Below, in pieces: positions 10,076 to 19,859 of a stretch of DNA of 39,418 bases. The first letter of the stretch is position 1. Every line of letters begins with the position of its first letter. The notes beneath the pieces were generated by a model. The model saw only the letters and a list, made by a program, of their open reading frames with translations, did no database searches and was not told the DNA's origin. The position numbers and the translations under genes are program-made. Source of the DNA: Planctomycetota bacterium (lineage in GTDB: Bacteria > Planctomycetota > JAJSAM01); the NCBI GenBank assembly GCA_025459285.1, contig JALOQY010000016.1, positions 1 to 39,418 on the forward strand, written 5' to 3'.

Positions 10076-11116
10076 ATGCATGAGGTGGCGGACTTCCGAA
10101 GCGACACGGTGACCCGGCCGACGCCGGCGATGCGCCGGGCCATGGCCGAGGCCGAGGTAGGGGACGACGTCCTCGGCGACGACCCGACGGTCAAGCGCCT
10201 CGAAGCCCTCGTGGCCGGGCTCTTCGGGAAGGAGGCCGGCCTCTACGTCCCCTCGGGCACGATGGGCAACTCCGTCTCGATCGGCGCCCAGGTCCGCCCC
10301 GGCGAGGAGATGATCGCCGAGGAGTGGGCCCACTGCGTGAACTTCGAGGGGGGCGCGGCGGGGGCCGTCTGGGGGGCGATGGTGCGGACCCTGCCCGGGG
10401 GGCGGGGGGCGCTCGACCCGGACCTGGTCGCGAAGTGGATCCGGCCGGGCAGCCTCCACACGCCGCGGACGGCCCTCGTGGCGGTGGAGAACACCCACAA
10501 CTTCCACGGCGGGGCCGTCGTGCCCCTCGGGACTCTCCGGTCGCTCCGGGACCTGACACGCGAGAGAGGCGTGCGCCTGCACCTCGACGGGGCGAGGATC
10601 TGGAACGCCGCGACGGCCAGCGGGGTGACGCTCAGGGAGTACGGCTCGCTGGCGGATACCCTCTCGGTCTGCCTGTCGAAGGGGCTTTGCGCACCGGTGG
10701 GCTCGGTGGTCCTCGGTGACCGGGAGTTCATCGACCGCGCCCGGCAGCTCCGCAAGAGGCTGGGAGGGGGCATGCGGCAGGTCGGAGTGCTCGCCGCGGC
10801 GGGAATCGTCGCGGTTGAGGAGATGCGAGGGCGGCTCGCCGAGGACCACGCGAACGCCCGGCTCCTCGCCGACGGGATGGCGCGTCTCCCGGGCCTCGAG
10901 CGGGCCGGGGAGCTCGTGGAGACCAACATCTTCTTCGTGCGCACGACACGGGGGCCGGCACGGGATCTCGTCGAACGTCTTTCGAAGGAGCGCATCCTCG
11001 CCCTCGCCATGGGCGAGCGCCTCTGCCGGTTCGTGACGCATCACGACGTGGATCACGGCGACGTCGAACGCGCCCTCGCGGCGATGGGACGGATCCTCGG
11101 GGGAGGAGGTTCGTAG
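10076..11116 (+). CDS. ltaE: Low-specificity L-threonine aldolase
   Basis: [77 protein letters not shown]. Confidence 0.95.
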   Translation: MHEVADFRSDTVTRPTPAMRRAMAEAEVGDDVLGDDPTVKRLEALVAGLFGKEAGLYVPSGTMGNSVSIGAQVRPGEEMIAEEWAHCVNFEGGAAGAVWGAMVRTLPGGRGALDPDLVAKWIRPGSLHTPRTALVAVENTHNFHGGAVVPLGTLRSLRDLTRERGVRLHLDGARIWNAATASGVTLREYGSLADTLSVCLSKGLCAPVGSVVLGDREFIDRARQLRKRLGGGMRQVGVLAAAGIVAVEEMRGRLAEDHANARLLADGMARLPGLERAGELVETNIFFVRTTRGPARDLVERLSKERILALAMGERLCRFVTHHDVDHGDVERALAAMGRILGGGGS

Positions 11117-12447
11117 TGGGGATCTTCAAGGCCTACGACATCCGCGGACTCTACGGCTCGGAGATCACGCTGGAGACGGCGGAGAGGATCGGGCGCGCTT
11201 TCGCGGAGTTCCTGAAGGGGAAGCGGGTGGCGGTGGGCCGGGACATGCGTTCCCACGGGGAGGCGGTGAAGACCGCGCTCGTCCGGGGGCTGATCCGGGG
11301 CGGCCTCGAGGTCCTCGACATCGGTATCACCTCCACGCCGATGGGCTACTTCGCGGTGGGGCACTACGGCCTCTGCGGCGGCATCCAGGTGACGGCCTCC
11401 CACAACCCGGCCGCCTACACGGGCTTCAAACTGACCCGGGCGGGAGCCGTTCCGATCTCCGAGAACACCGGGATCGCGGAGATCCGGAAGCTCACGGAGC
11501 GGCCGCCGGCGAAGGACGTCGAGCCGAAGGGCACGGTCAAGCCGCTCGACATCCGGCGGGACTACGTGGCGCACGTCCTCGCCCTCGCCGGCGGCGTCGG
11601 GCCGCTCCATGTCGCGGTGGACGCCGCGAACGGCATGGGGGGACTGGAGACGGAGATGATCCTGCCGCACCTCCCGGTGCGACTCTCGGCCCTGTACCTG
11701 GAACGGGACGGCAGTTTCCCGAACCACGAGCCGAACCCGCTCCGTGCCGAGAACCTGAAGGACCTGATCCGGCTCGTGAAGCGGTCGGGAGCGGACCTCG
11801 GGGTCGCCTTCGACGGGGATGCCGACCGGGCGTGCTTCGTGGACGAGAAGGGCGGGATCGTCACGAACGACCTGACCACCGCGCTCCTCGCGATGGAGAT
11901 CCTGCCCGGCAATCCCGGACCGGTGGTCTACGACCTGCGATCCTCTCGCGTGCTCCCCGAGGTGATCCGGCAGTATGGTGGCACGCCGATCCGGGAGCGC
12001 GTGGGCCACGCCTTCCTCAAGGACCGCCTGCGCCGCGAGAACGGGGTTTTCGGCGGCGAGTTCTCGGGCCACTACTACTTCCGGGAGAACTTCGGTGCGG
12101 ACTCCGCCATCATCGCGCTCGTCATGGTGCTGAAACTCCTCTCGAAGGCCGGAAAGCCCTTCTCCGAGGTCCTTGCGCCGCTCCGCCGGTACCACATGAC
12201 CGGAGAGGTCAACTTCGAAGTCGAGGACAAGGACGCGAAGATCCGGGAACTGGCCGAGGCGTTCCCCGACGGGGAGATCGACGACCTCGACGGAGTCACG
12301 GTGCAGTACCCGGACTGGTGGTTCAACGTGCGGAAGTCCAACACCGAGCCGCTGCTCCGCCTGAACCTGGAGGGCATGACCGAGGAGGCCTTCCACAAGG
12401 GACGGGAGCGGGTGATGAAGATCCTCGGCACCCCGGTGGACCGATGA
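11116..12447 (+). CDS. Phosphomannomutase/phosphoglucomutase
   Basis: GTG start; IFKAYDIRGLYG, GIQVTASHNPAAYTGFK, AFDGDADRACFVDEKG, NVRKSNTEPLLRLNLE. Confidence 0.94.
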   Translation: MGIFKAYDIRGLYGSEITLETAERIGRAFAEFLKGKRVAVGRDMRSHGEAVKTALVRGLIRGGLEVLDIGITSTPMGYFAVGHYGLCGGIQVTASHNPAAYTGFKLTRAGAVPISENTGIAEIRKLTERPPAKDVEPKGTVKPLDIRRDYVAHVLALAGGVGPLHVAVDAANGMGGLETEMILPHLPVRLSALYLERDGSFPNHEPNPLRAENLKDLIRLVKRSGADLGVAFDGDADRACFVDEKGGIVTNDLTTALLAMEILPGNPGPVVYDLRSSRVLPEVIRQYGGTPIRERVGHAFLKDRLRRENGVFGGEFSGHYYFRENFGADSAIIALVMVLKLLSKAGKPFSEVLAPLRRYHMTGEVNFEVEDKDAKIRELAEAFPDGEIDDLDGVTVQYPDWWFNVRKSNTEPLLRLNLEGMTEEAFHKGRERVMKILGTPVDR

Positions 12448-13385
12448 CCGACGGCACGCCGGACAAGGCCCCCGGCCTCGATGCCTACCGCGTCCGCCGG
12501 CCCGCGGCGGGGCGCTTTCCCGAGTGGCTCCGGAAGAAGCTGCCGGCCGGCGACCCCATGCGGCCGGTGCGGGACATCCTGAAAGGGCTGCGCCTCGTGA
12601 CGGTTTGTGAGGAGGCGCGCTGCCCCAACCTGTCCGAATGCTGGGGCGGCGGCACCGCCACCTTCATGGTGATGGGCGGTGTCTGCACGAGGAACTGCGG
12701 CTTCTGCGCCGTGGAAGGGCCGCGGCGCCCCGCGCCGCTCGACCCGGAGGAGCCGGAGCGCGTGGCGAAGGCGGCGGAGGCGATGGGTCTTCGCCACGTG
12801 GTCATCACTTCCGTGGACCGCGACGACCGGCCCGACGGGGGAAGCGCCCACTTCGCGGAGGTGGTGCGGGCGGTGAGGGCGAAACTCCCCCGGGCGAAGG
12901 TGGAGGTCCTCACGCCGGATTTCCGGGGCGTCCGCGAGGACATCCTGCGGGTCCACGCGGCGGGACCGCACGTCTACAACCACAACGTGGAGACCGTGCC
13001 GCGACTCTACGGGACGGCCCGGCCGATGGCGCGCTACGAGTGGTCGCTCTTCGTGCTCGACACGGCAAAGCGGGCGGGGGGCTGTTTCACGAAGTCCGGG
13101 CTGATGGTCGGCCTCGGCGAGACCTTCGAGGAACTCGTCGAGGTCTTCCGGGACCTGCGGGGGGTCGGCTGCGACATGCTGACGATCGGCCAGTACCTCC
13201 GGCCCTCGCCGGAGAACCTGCCGGTGGCGCGCTACGTGCCACCGGAGGAATTCGACGAACTGAAGCGTCGGGCGTTCGACCTCGGCTTCCGGGCGGTGGC
13301 CTCCGGCCCCTTCGTGCGATCGAGCTACCACGCGGCGGAGGTCTTCGACCCGGTCGGCGGCGAGACCACCGGGAAGGAGGGCTGA
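12444..13385 (+). CDS. lipA: Lipoyl synthase
   Basis: CEEARCPNLSECWGGGTATFMVMGGVCTRNCGFCAV (two CxnC clusters), NHNVETVPRLY, SGLMVGLGET. Confidence 0.97.
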   Translation: MTDGTPDKAPGLDAYRVRRPAAGRFPEWLRKKLPAGDPMRPVRDILKGLRLVTVCEEARCPNLSECWGGGTATFMVMGGVCTRNCGFCAVEGPRRPAPLDPEEPERVAKAAEAMGLRHVVITSVDRDDRPDGGSAHFAEVVRAVRAKLPRAKVEVLTPDFRGVREDILRVHAAGPHVYNHNVETVPRLYGTARPMARYEWSLFVLDTAKRAGGCFTKSGLMVGLGETFEELVEVFRDLRGVGCDMLTIGQYLRPSPENLPVARYVPPEEFDELKRRAFDLGFRAVASGPFVRSSYHAAEVFDPVGGETTGKEG

Positions 13386-14152
13386 TGGGACCGCTCATCA
13401 CCCTGACGACGGACTTCGGTGAGGGCACCTACGTGGCGCAGGTCCGCGGGGTGATCCTGTCCCTCCTGCCCGAGGCACGGGTGGAGGACCTCTGCCACGC
13501 CATCGCGCCGGGCGACGTGCGCGAGGCGGCGTACGTGCTGGAGACGGTCGTGCCGGCCTATCCGGAGGGATCGGTCCACCTCTGCGTGGTGGACCCGGGC
13601 GTCGGCGGGACACGCCGAGCGATCGCCGCGGCCTTTGCCGGGCGGATGCTGGTGGGGCCGGACAACGGCGTGTTCACGGCGTTCCTCGACCGGGCCGACG
13701 AGGTGCGGGAGGTCACGAACACCGCGCTCTTCCTGCCCGAGGTGAGCGCGACATTCCACGGCCGGGATGTCTTCGCTCCGGTCGCCGCGCAGCTCGCGGG
13801 AGGACTGCCGCTGCCAGTGGTGGGGCCCCTGCTGTCGGCGTCGCCGGTGCTCCTGTCGGACCTGCGGGCGGCCGGCGACGACGGCGTGGTGCTCCACGTG
13901 GACCGTTTCGGGAACCTCGTCACGAGCTTCCCGGCGAGGGCGCTGGAGGACCGGCCGGCGGCGGCGCTCTCCGGTCCGGGGGGCTCGGTGGCGGCCCGGG
14001 CACGCACGTTCTGCGAGGCGGAGGGGGACCGGCCCTTCCTCTACGCCGGGAGCGGCGGGCGGATCGAGGTGGCGGTGAACGGCGGGAGCGCCGCGGCCGT
14101 CCTCTCCTGGGGCCGGGGAACCGCGCTCGCGTTCCGGGAGGTGGTGTCGTGA
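13385..14152 (+). CDS. SAM hydroxide adenosyltransferase / DUF62 (S-adenosyl-L-methionine hydrolase) family
   Basis: ITLTTDFGEGTYVAQVRGVILSL, VVDPGVGGTRRAI, VGPDNGVFTAFL, HVDRFGNLVTSFP. Confidence 0.93.
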   Translation: MGPLITLTTDFGEGTYVAQVRGVILSLLPEARVEDLCHAIAPGDVREAAYVLETVVPAYPEGSVHLCVVDPGVGGTRRAIAAAFAGRMLVGPDNGVFTAFLDRADEVREVTNTALFLPEVSATFHGRDVFAPVAAQLAGGLPLPVVGPLLSASPVLLSDLRAAGDDGVVLHVDRFGNLVTSFPARALEDRPAAALSGPGGSVAARARTFCEAEGDRPFLYAGSGGRIEVAVNGGSAAAVLSWGRGTALAFREVVS

Positions 14153-15303
14153 CGGCGGCCCTGTTCGAGCCTTTCGGCGGCATCGCCGGCGACATGACGG
14201 TTTCGGCCTTCCTCGACCTGGGGATGGAGATCGAGGTGCTGCGCGCCGGTCTCTCGGCGCTGCCGCTGCCCGGCTATGCGGTTTCGGCGGAGAAGGTATG
14301 GCGCGGGGCGATCCGGGCCACGCACTTCTCGGTCGCCATCGACGAGCACCATCCGCACCGCGGACTCCGGGACGTCCGGGAGATCATCGAGAGGGGGAGG
14401 CTCCCCGCCCGCGTGACGGCGCGGGCGCTCGAAGTCTTCAAGCGCCTCGCGGAGGCCGAGGGGAAGGTCCACGGGGTACCCCCGGAGGAAGTGCACTTCC
14501 ATGAGGTGGGCGCCGTGGATGCGATCGTGGACGTGGTGGGGACGGCGCTGGCGCTGGAGCACTTCGGCGTGGAGAGGGTCCTCTGCACGAGGATCCGCAC
14601 CGGCACGGGGGAGGTCGAGTGCGCGCACGGCCGGATCCCGGCGCCGGGCCCGGCGACGCTCTCGCTCCTCACGGGGTTCCCCCTGGAGATCGCCGAGGGG
14701 GAGGGCGAGACGGTGACGCCCACCGGAGCGGCGATCCTCGCCGGGCTTTCGAAGCCCCTGGGCCACGGTGCGACCTTCACCCCGCGCGCCTGCGGCTTCG
14801 GCGCGGGCACCCGGGACGACACCGCCCGGCCGAACGTGCTGCGCATCACGCTGGGGGAGGCCGGACCCGGGGCCGCGGTCGACGAGGTGGAGGAGATCGA
14901 GGCGAACCTCGACGACCTCTCGCCGGAGGTCACGGCCCACGCGGCGGCGCAACTCCTTTCGGCGGGGGCCCTCGATGCGTGGCTGACCCCGATCGCCATG
15001 AAGAAGGGGCGGCCGGGGACTCTCCTCTCCGTCCTCGCCCGTCCGGTCGATGCGGACCGATTGGCGGAAATGGTGCTCCGGGAGACCAGCACGTTCGGCG
15101 TGCGGCGGAGCCGGAAGTCACGCACGGTCCTCGACCGCCGTCACGAGCGCGTGGAGACACCGTTCGGGCCGGTGCGGGTGAAGATCGGCCTCCGGCGCGG
15201 CGAAGTGCTCACGCGGGCCCCGGAGTACGAGGACTGCGCGCGACTCGCCGCGGAGAAGGGCGTGCCGGTCCGCGAGGTCTACCTCGCGGCGCTCCGGGCC
15301 TGA
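14149..15303 (+). CDS. larC: Nickel pincer cofactor biosynthesis protein LarC (single continuous ORF)
   Basis: FEPFGGIAGDMTVSAFLDLG, HFHEVGAVDAIVDVVGTALALE, TPTGAAILAGL, EANLDDLSPEV, MKKGRPGTLLSVL. Confidence 0.93.
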   Translation: MTAALFEPFGGIAGDMTVSAFLDLGMEIEVLRAGLSALPLPGYAVSAEKVWRGAIRATHFSVAIDEHHPHRGLRDVREIIERGRLPARVTARALEVFKRLAEAEGKVHGVPPEEVHFHEVGAVDAIVDVVGTALALEHFGVERVLCTRIRTGTGEVECAHGRIPAPGPATLSLLTGFPLEIAEGEGETVTPTGAAILAGLSKPLGHGATFTPRACGFGAGTRDDTARPNVLRITLGEAGPGAAVDEVEEIEANLDDLSPEVTAHAAAQLLSAGALDAWLTPIAMKKGRPGTLLSVLARPVDADRLAEMVLRETSTFGVRRSRKSRTVLDRRHERVETPFGPVRVKIGLRRGEVLTRAPEYEDCARLAAEKGVPVREVYLAALRA

Positions 15304-15376
15304 AGCCGGTCCGGAATTCGCGGCGCCGATCTTGCATCGCAGTTGCAGGAGCGGTAGGCTGCTCCGGGGCTTCATC

Positions 15377-16682
15377 GTGCCAGCCACAGACCCATCGAAG
15401 GACCGCGGGGGACGCGCCGGGGAGGATGTCCGGGCGGCGGCCGACACGCGCCGGTTGCCGGAGGAGGTGACCGACTGGTTCGTGCGTGAGCCTGTCGGCG
15501 AGAGGGTTTCCCCGATCGTCCCGGCACCGGGTGGGGCCGGCCCGGTGGACATGCCGGATCTCCGGGTGGTGACGGACGGCCGATATGCCGAGTTCGAGTT
15601 CGTGGGTCGCGGCGGCATGGGCAGCGTGTACCGGGCACTCGATCGGGAAACCAACCGGCGCGTGGCGCTGAAGATCGTCCGGACCGAGGGCGAGAGGATC
15701 GCGGACCCGCTCTCGGCGACCGCGCCGCCGACCGGAACCGCGGACCACGCCCTGTTCCTCCGGACCGCGGTGAAGTTCCTGCAGGAAGCCTGGGTGACGG
15801 CGGGTCTCGAACATCCCGGCGTCATCCCGGTCTACGAGGTGGCCCGCACGAAGTCCGGGGTGCCCTTCTACACGATGCGCTACCTCGCGGGGCGGCGGAC
15901 CCTCGACAAGGCGATCGAGGAGTCGGGGGGCCTCGATGATCGACTGGCGCTCCTCGATGCGTTCCTCACGGTGTGCGGTGCGGTGGAGTACGCCCACACC
16001 CGGGGGGTGGTGCACCGGGACCTGAAGCCCTCGAACATCGGGCTCGGGGCGTTCGGCGAAGTCGTCGTCTTCGACTGGGGGCTCGCGAGGCTCCTGGGCC
16101 GGCCGGACTCGGAGGCGGACCGCTGGCGCGCACGGATCAGGGACCTGCGCCGCGGCCGCGATCCGCACGAACCGCAGGGCGTGTTCGGGACCCCCGGCTA
16201 CCTCTCGCCGGAGGCCGTCTTCGGGGGGCCGGAGGAGACCGACGAGCGCAGCGATGTCTACGCCCTCGGGGTGATCCTCTACCGGATCCTGACGAAGCGC
16301 CTGCCCTTCGACTTCGCGGAGTTACCCGGGTGTTCCCGGAGCCCTCTCGGCGGTCTGTGCCGGAGCGCTGGCGCGGAACCCCGCCGCGCGGACCCCGTCC
16401 GTGCGGGCCCTGAGCGACGGTGTACGGGCGCACCTCCGGGAGAGCGCCGGCGAGGCGGAGGTCGGCCGGCTCATGCGTGAGGCCCGGAAGGCCTGGGACG
16501 GGGCCGAGGACCTCTCGGGCCTCGATCTCCTCGGCCGGGTGGAGCAGGTGCTGGCCCGAACGGCCCGCGTGCTCGAACTGCGTCCGGGGCGGCCCGATGC
16601 CCTGTTGCTCGCGGAGTGCGCCCGCGCGGGCCGCATCCGGGCCGTGGAGACGCTCACCGGCCCGGGGCGGCGCGAAGGGTGA
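15377..16682 (+). CDS. Serine/threonine protein kinase, apparent frameshift near 16320-16340
   Basis: FVGRGGMGSVYRALD, VALKIV, HRDLKPSNIGL, FDWGLAR, GTPGYLSPE in frame 2; the kinase C-lobe continuation (ALSAVCAGALARNPAARTPSVRALSDGVRAHL) is in frame 3 from about 16330 to 16682. GTG start at 15377 uncertain. Confidence 0.82.
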
Positions 16683-17781
16683 CGAGGAACATCTCGGAAG
16701 GCTTGAAGAGCCGCATCCGCGGTCCCCAGGTGCCCGTGCCCCGGCAGACGAGGACGTCCATCCCGTCGACCCGGTAGGGACCCGCCTGGAGCGGGTAGCG
16801 GATCGCCGACACGTACCCGAAGGGCCAGATCTGGCCGGCGTGGGTGTGGCCCGAGACCATGAGGTCGGCGCCGGCCGCGGCGGCCTCCCGGGCATCGAGC
16901 GGCGAGTGGGAGAGGAGGATCACCGGACCGGACGCGGCCCTTTCGAGCGCCGCGACGACCGCGTGGTCCGTCTCCCCGTACTGGCGCCGTGCCGTGAGGT
17001 CGTCCACGCCGGCCAGCCAGAGTCCGGGCACCAGTTCGCTCGCCTCGTCGCGCAGGACGGTGAACCCCGCGTCCCGGAGGAGCCGGACGGAACGCTCGAG
17101 CCCGGCGTAGTACTCGTGGTTCCCGGTGACGGCGAAGACGCCGAGGGGAGCGCGAAGGCGCGAGAGGACCGGTCGCAACGGCTCCACCCGCCGGACGTTG
17201 CCGTCCACGAGGTCTCCCACGACGAAGACGGCGTCGGGCCGCAGGGCCTCGATCCGGTCCACGAGGTCTCCGAGCCAGCGCTCCCCGAGAATCGTGCCGA
17301 GGTGCAGGTCGGAGATCACGACGAATCGCAGCCCGTCCCGCTCCGGGGGAAGGCCGGGGAGCGAAACCTCGTGCTCCACGACGACCGGCGGGCGGAGCGC
17401 CTGGAACATGGCGAATGCGGAGAGACCGACCGCCGCAAGGGACGCCGCGATCCGCAGCGGGCGTGCCACCGCCGGCCAGAGCCGGCCGAAACCCGTCAGG
17501 ATGTCCGCGGCCAGCAGGAAGACCGTGAGCAGGAAGAGCACGCCGAGCCACGTGGAGCCGAACCAGTCGAAGGCCCGGGCCAGCCCCGCGGGGGCGGTGC
17601 GGTCGAAGATGCGGGCAAGGGGAAAACTGGTCCAGAGGAGGATCGCCGCGGAGCGCCGCGACCAGGGGCCCGCGTACGGCGCCACGAGCGACCCGACACG
17701 CCAGAACACGTAGGCATTCATGGCCGTCCAGACCAGGAGGACGGTCGCGATGAAGACCGGCATGCGGAGCGACTCGGGCAT
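16654..17781 (-). CDS. Membrane-anchored calcineurin-like metallophosphoesterase
   Basis: Multiple N-terminal TM segments, then FVVISDLHLG, VVGDLVDG, VTGNHEYY, MVSGHTHAGQIWPF. Confidence 0.93.
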   Translation of the reverse strand: MPESLRMPVFIATVLLVWTAMNAYVFWRVGSLVAPYAGPWSRRSAAILLWTSFPLARIFDRTAPAGLARAFDWFGSTWLGVLFLLTVFLLAADILTGFGRLWPAVARPLRIAASLAAVGLSAFAMFQALRPPVVVEHEVSLPGLPPERDGLRFVVISDLHLGTILGERWLGDLVDRIEALRPDAVFVVGDLVDGNVRRVEPLRPVLSRLRAPLGVFAVTGNHEYYAGLERSVRLLRDAGFTVLRDEASELVPGLWLAGVDDLTARRQYGETDHAVVAALERAASGPVILLSHSPLDAREAAAAGADLMVSGHTHAGQIWPFGYVSAIRYPLQAGPYRVDGMDVLVCRGTGTWGPRMRLFKPSEMFLVTLRAAPGR

Positions 17782-17860
17782 CCGGAGATCATACGGGCTG
17801 CCAGGAGAAACGCGGCCTATCGCCGGAACCGGCGCCACGCGTCCGCCGGGAAGGGGAGGC

Positions 17861-18706
17861 TCACCGGGAACCGGCGGGGAGGGAGGAGAGGAAGGCCGCG
17901 ATCTCCCGCCAGAAGTCCTCGAACTGCGCACCCGAAGGCAGGCCGTTGTGGCCGGTGTCGTACTCGAGAAGGCGGGAACGGGGACAGAGGGCGGCGAGAC
18001 GGCGCGCGCCGGCGATCGGCGCGAGGCGGTCGTAGCGGCCGTGGAGGAACAGCACGGGAAGGTCGACCGACCGGAGCGCCTCGCCGGTGCGGTAGGGACT
18101 CCTCACGAGGAAGGACGGCGCTCCGTAACGGTTCGCGAGGGAGGCCACGCTCTCCGGCGTGGACTGGAGGACCAGCCCGGCGGGCAGCGGGTCGCCGCGC
18201 CGGGAGAGTTCCGCCGCGAGGTCCGCCGCGACGCCGCCGCCGATCGACCGGCCATGCAGGACGATGCGCCGCGGGTCGATGTCCGCGCGGAGCGGGAGAA
18301 GGCGCCAGAAACCGAGCGCGTCCTCGCGGATCGAGGCCTGCGAAGGCTTCCCGGTCGAGGATCCGTAGCCGGGATACTCCACGAGCAGCACCGACCAGCC
18401 GAGCCGGTGGTAGCCGTCGACGAGCCACTCCTGGTCCTCGGCGCGTTCGGCGTTTCCGTGGAAGAAGACGACCGCCGGCGCGCGGGCCGGACCGTCCGGC
18501 GCGCGTGCGAAGAACGCCCCGGTGCGGCGGCCGGGCCCCGCCTCGTGGACGAGGGTCTCCGCTCCGCGCGGAGCGGGCCGGTGGCCCCCCGGGACCATCT
18601 GGCGGGGGAAGACGAGGCGGTCCTGCAGGAGGTACAGGGCGGCGATCCAGAGGACGTAGAGGCCGGCCGGCACGAGGAGGAAGGTGAGCATCCTCCGGAC
18701 TCTCAT
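17861..18706 (-). CDS. Alpha/beta hydrolase (BEM46/DUF-type serine hydrolase)
   Basis: Single N-terminal TM; VVFFHGNAERAED, VEYPGYGSSTG, LHGRSIGGGVA nucleophile elbow, FLHGRYDRLAP, GHNGL. Confidence 0.92.
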   Translation of the reverse strand: MRVRRMLTFLLVPAGLYVLWIAALYLLQDRLVFPRQMVPGGHRPAPRGAETLVHEAGPGRRTGAFFARAPDGPARAPAVVFFHGNAERAEDQEWLVDGYHRLGWSVLLVEYPGYGSSTGKPSQASIREDALGFWRLLPLRADIDPRRIVLHGRSIGGGVAADLAAELSRRGDPLPAGLVLQSTPESVASLANRYGAPSFLVRSPYRTGEALRSVDLPVLFLHGRYDRLAPIAGARRLAALCPRSRLLEYDTGHNGLPSGAQFEDFWREIAAFLSSLPAGSR

Positions 18707-19779
18707 CGGAAGCGCGGGAGCGCCTCGTCGAGGTGGGCGAGGCCGGCGGTCAGTCGTTCGGCGGATGCGCCGGCGGCCACGCGGATCCGCGTCGGGTCGC
18801 CGAAGAACCGTCCGGGCACGAAGGCCGTGTCCCGCTCGCGGCGCAGCCAGTCGCACAGCGGTTCGGTGTCCGCGATCCCGTCGAGGCGCGGGAAGGCCAC
18901 CACGCCGGCATCGGGAAGGACGCAATCCACGTCCGTCCGTCCGGCGAGCCAGCGGCCGAATGCCTCCCGGCCCGCCATCGTGCTGCGGCGGGCGTGGGCA
19001 AGCCGCTCGTCGATCGTGTCGAGCGCGGCGTCCACGGCGGCGGCCACGGGCGTGGGGGGGACGACGGTCAGGTAATCGAGGAGTTCGGCGGCCCGCCTTC
19101 TGAGAACCGGCGGGCAGAGGATCCAGCCGGCGCGAAGGGACCCTAGACCGTACACCTTGGTGAAGGACGAGGTGACGACGACCGTGGGATCCTCGGCGCG
19201 GTACGAGGTGGAGACGGGGCCCTCGAGGAAGTCGCGGTAGACCTCGTCGATGAGCACCGTCGCGCCGTGGGAGGCCGCGAGTTCCCGGATGGCGTGAAGC
19301 TCGTCGTCCGCGAGGTGCACGCCGGTCGGGTTGTGGAGGTCGGTGAGGAGGACCAGGCGCGCCCCGCAATCAAGGGCGGCACGCGTCTCCTCCAGATCCA
19401 GACGGTAGCGAAGGGCCGGCCGCCGGTGGAGGCTCACCACGGTTCCGCGGAGCAGGTTCACGAGGCCGGGCAGGTTCTCGTAGACCGGCTCTTCCACCGC
19501 CACCGGACCGTCCCGCTCGAGGAGGAGATACACGAGGAGGAAGTTCCCCATCGTGCTGCCGGGTACGAACAGGACGTGGTCCGGGGGCATGCCGTACCGG
19601 GTGGCGATCCGCTCCTCCACGAGGCGGTCGCCGTCACCGGTGGGATGCTGGCGGTGACCCTCGTAGTCCCGGACCGGTGGCAGGGGAAGCGGAGGCGCGG
19701 AGGACACCGTCAGGTCGATGCCGTGGACGGCGCCGTGTTCCTTGGCCCAGCGCATGTAGGAGAAGACGGGATGGCGCAT
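18703..19779 (-). CDS. PLP-dependent aminotransferase class I/II
   Basis: DLHNPTGVHLADDEL, VLIDEVYRDFLEG, SSFTKVYGLGSLRAGWI (PLP lysine); 4-bp overlap with the downstream hydrolase. Confidence 0.92.
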   Translation of the reverse strand: MRHPVFSYMRWAKEHGAVHGIDLTVSSAPPLPLPPVRDYEGHRQHPTGDGDRLVEERIATRYGMPPDHVLFVPGSTMGNFLLVYLLLERDGPVAVEEPVYENLPGLVNLLRGTVVSLHRRPALRYRLDLEETRAALDCGARLVLLTDLHNPTGVHLADDELHAIRELAASHGATVLIDEVYRDFLEGPVSTSYRAEDPTVVVTSSFTKVYGLGSLRAGWILCPPVLRRRAAELLDYLTVVPPTPVAAAVDAALDTIDERLAHARRSTMAGREAFGRWLAGRTDVDCVLPDAGVVAFPRLDGIADTEPLCDWLRRERDTAFVPGRFFGDPTRIRVAAGASAERLTAGLAHLDEALPRFR

Positions 19780-19859
19780 CCGGGAATGAGAACCCCCGGC
19801 GGGTGGGGAACGAAGCTTTCCGTGCTCCCGCGCCGCCGTTTCCCGGTTAAGCTCTCACC

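Noticed and set aside
7592-11056. 1154-aa minus-strand ORF
   Set aside because: Antisense shadow of serC end, the 7787-9994 gene and threonine aldolase; His/Arg/Glu-rich composition typical of high-GC antisense frames.
16420-18687. 755-aa plus-strand ORF
   Set aside because: Antisense to metallophosphoesterase and alpha/beta hydrolase, both with clear catalytic motifs.
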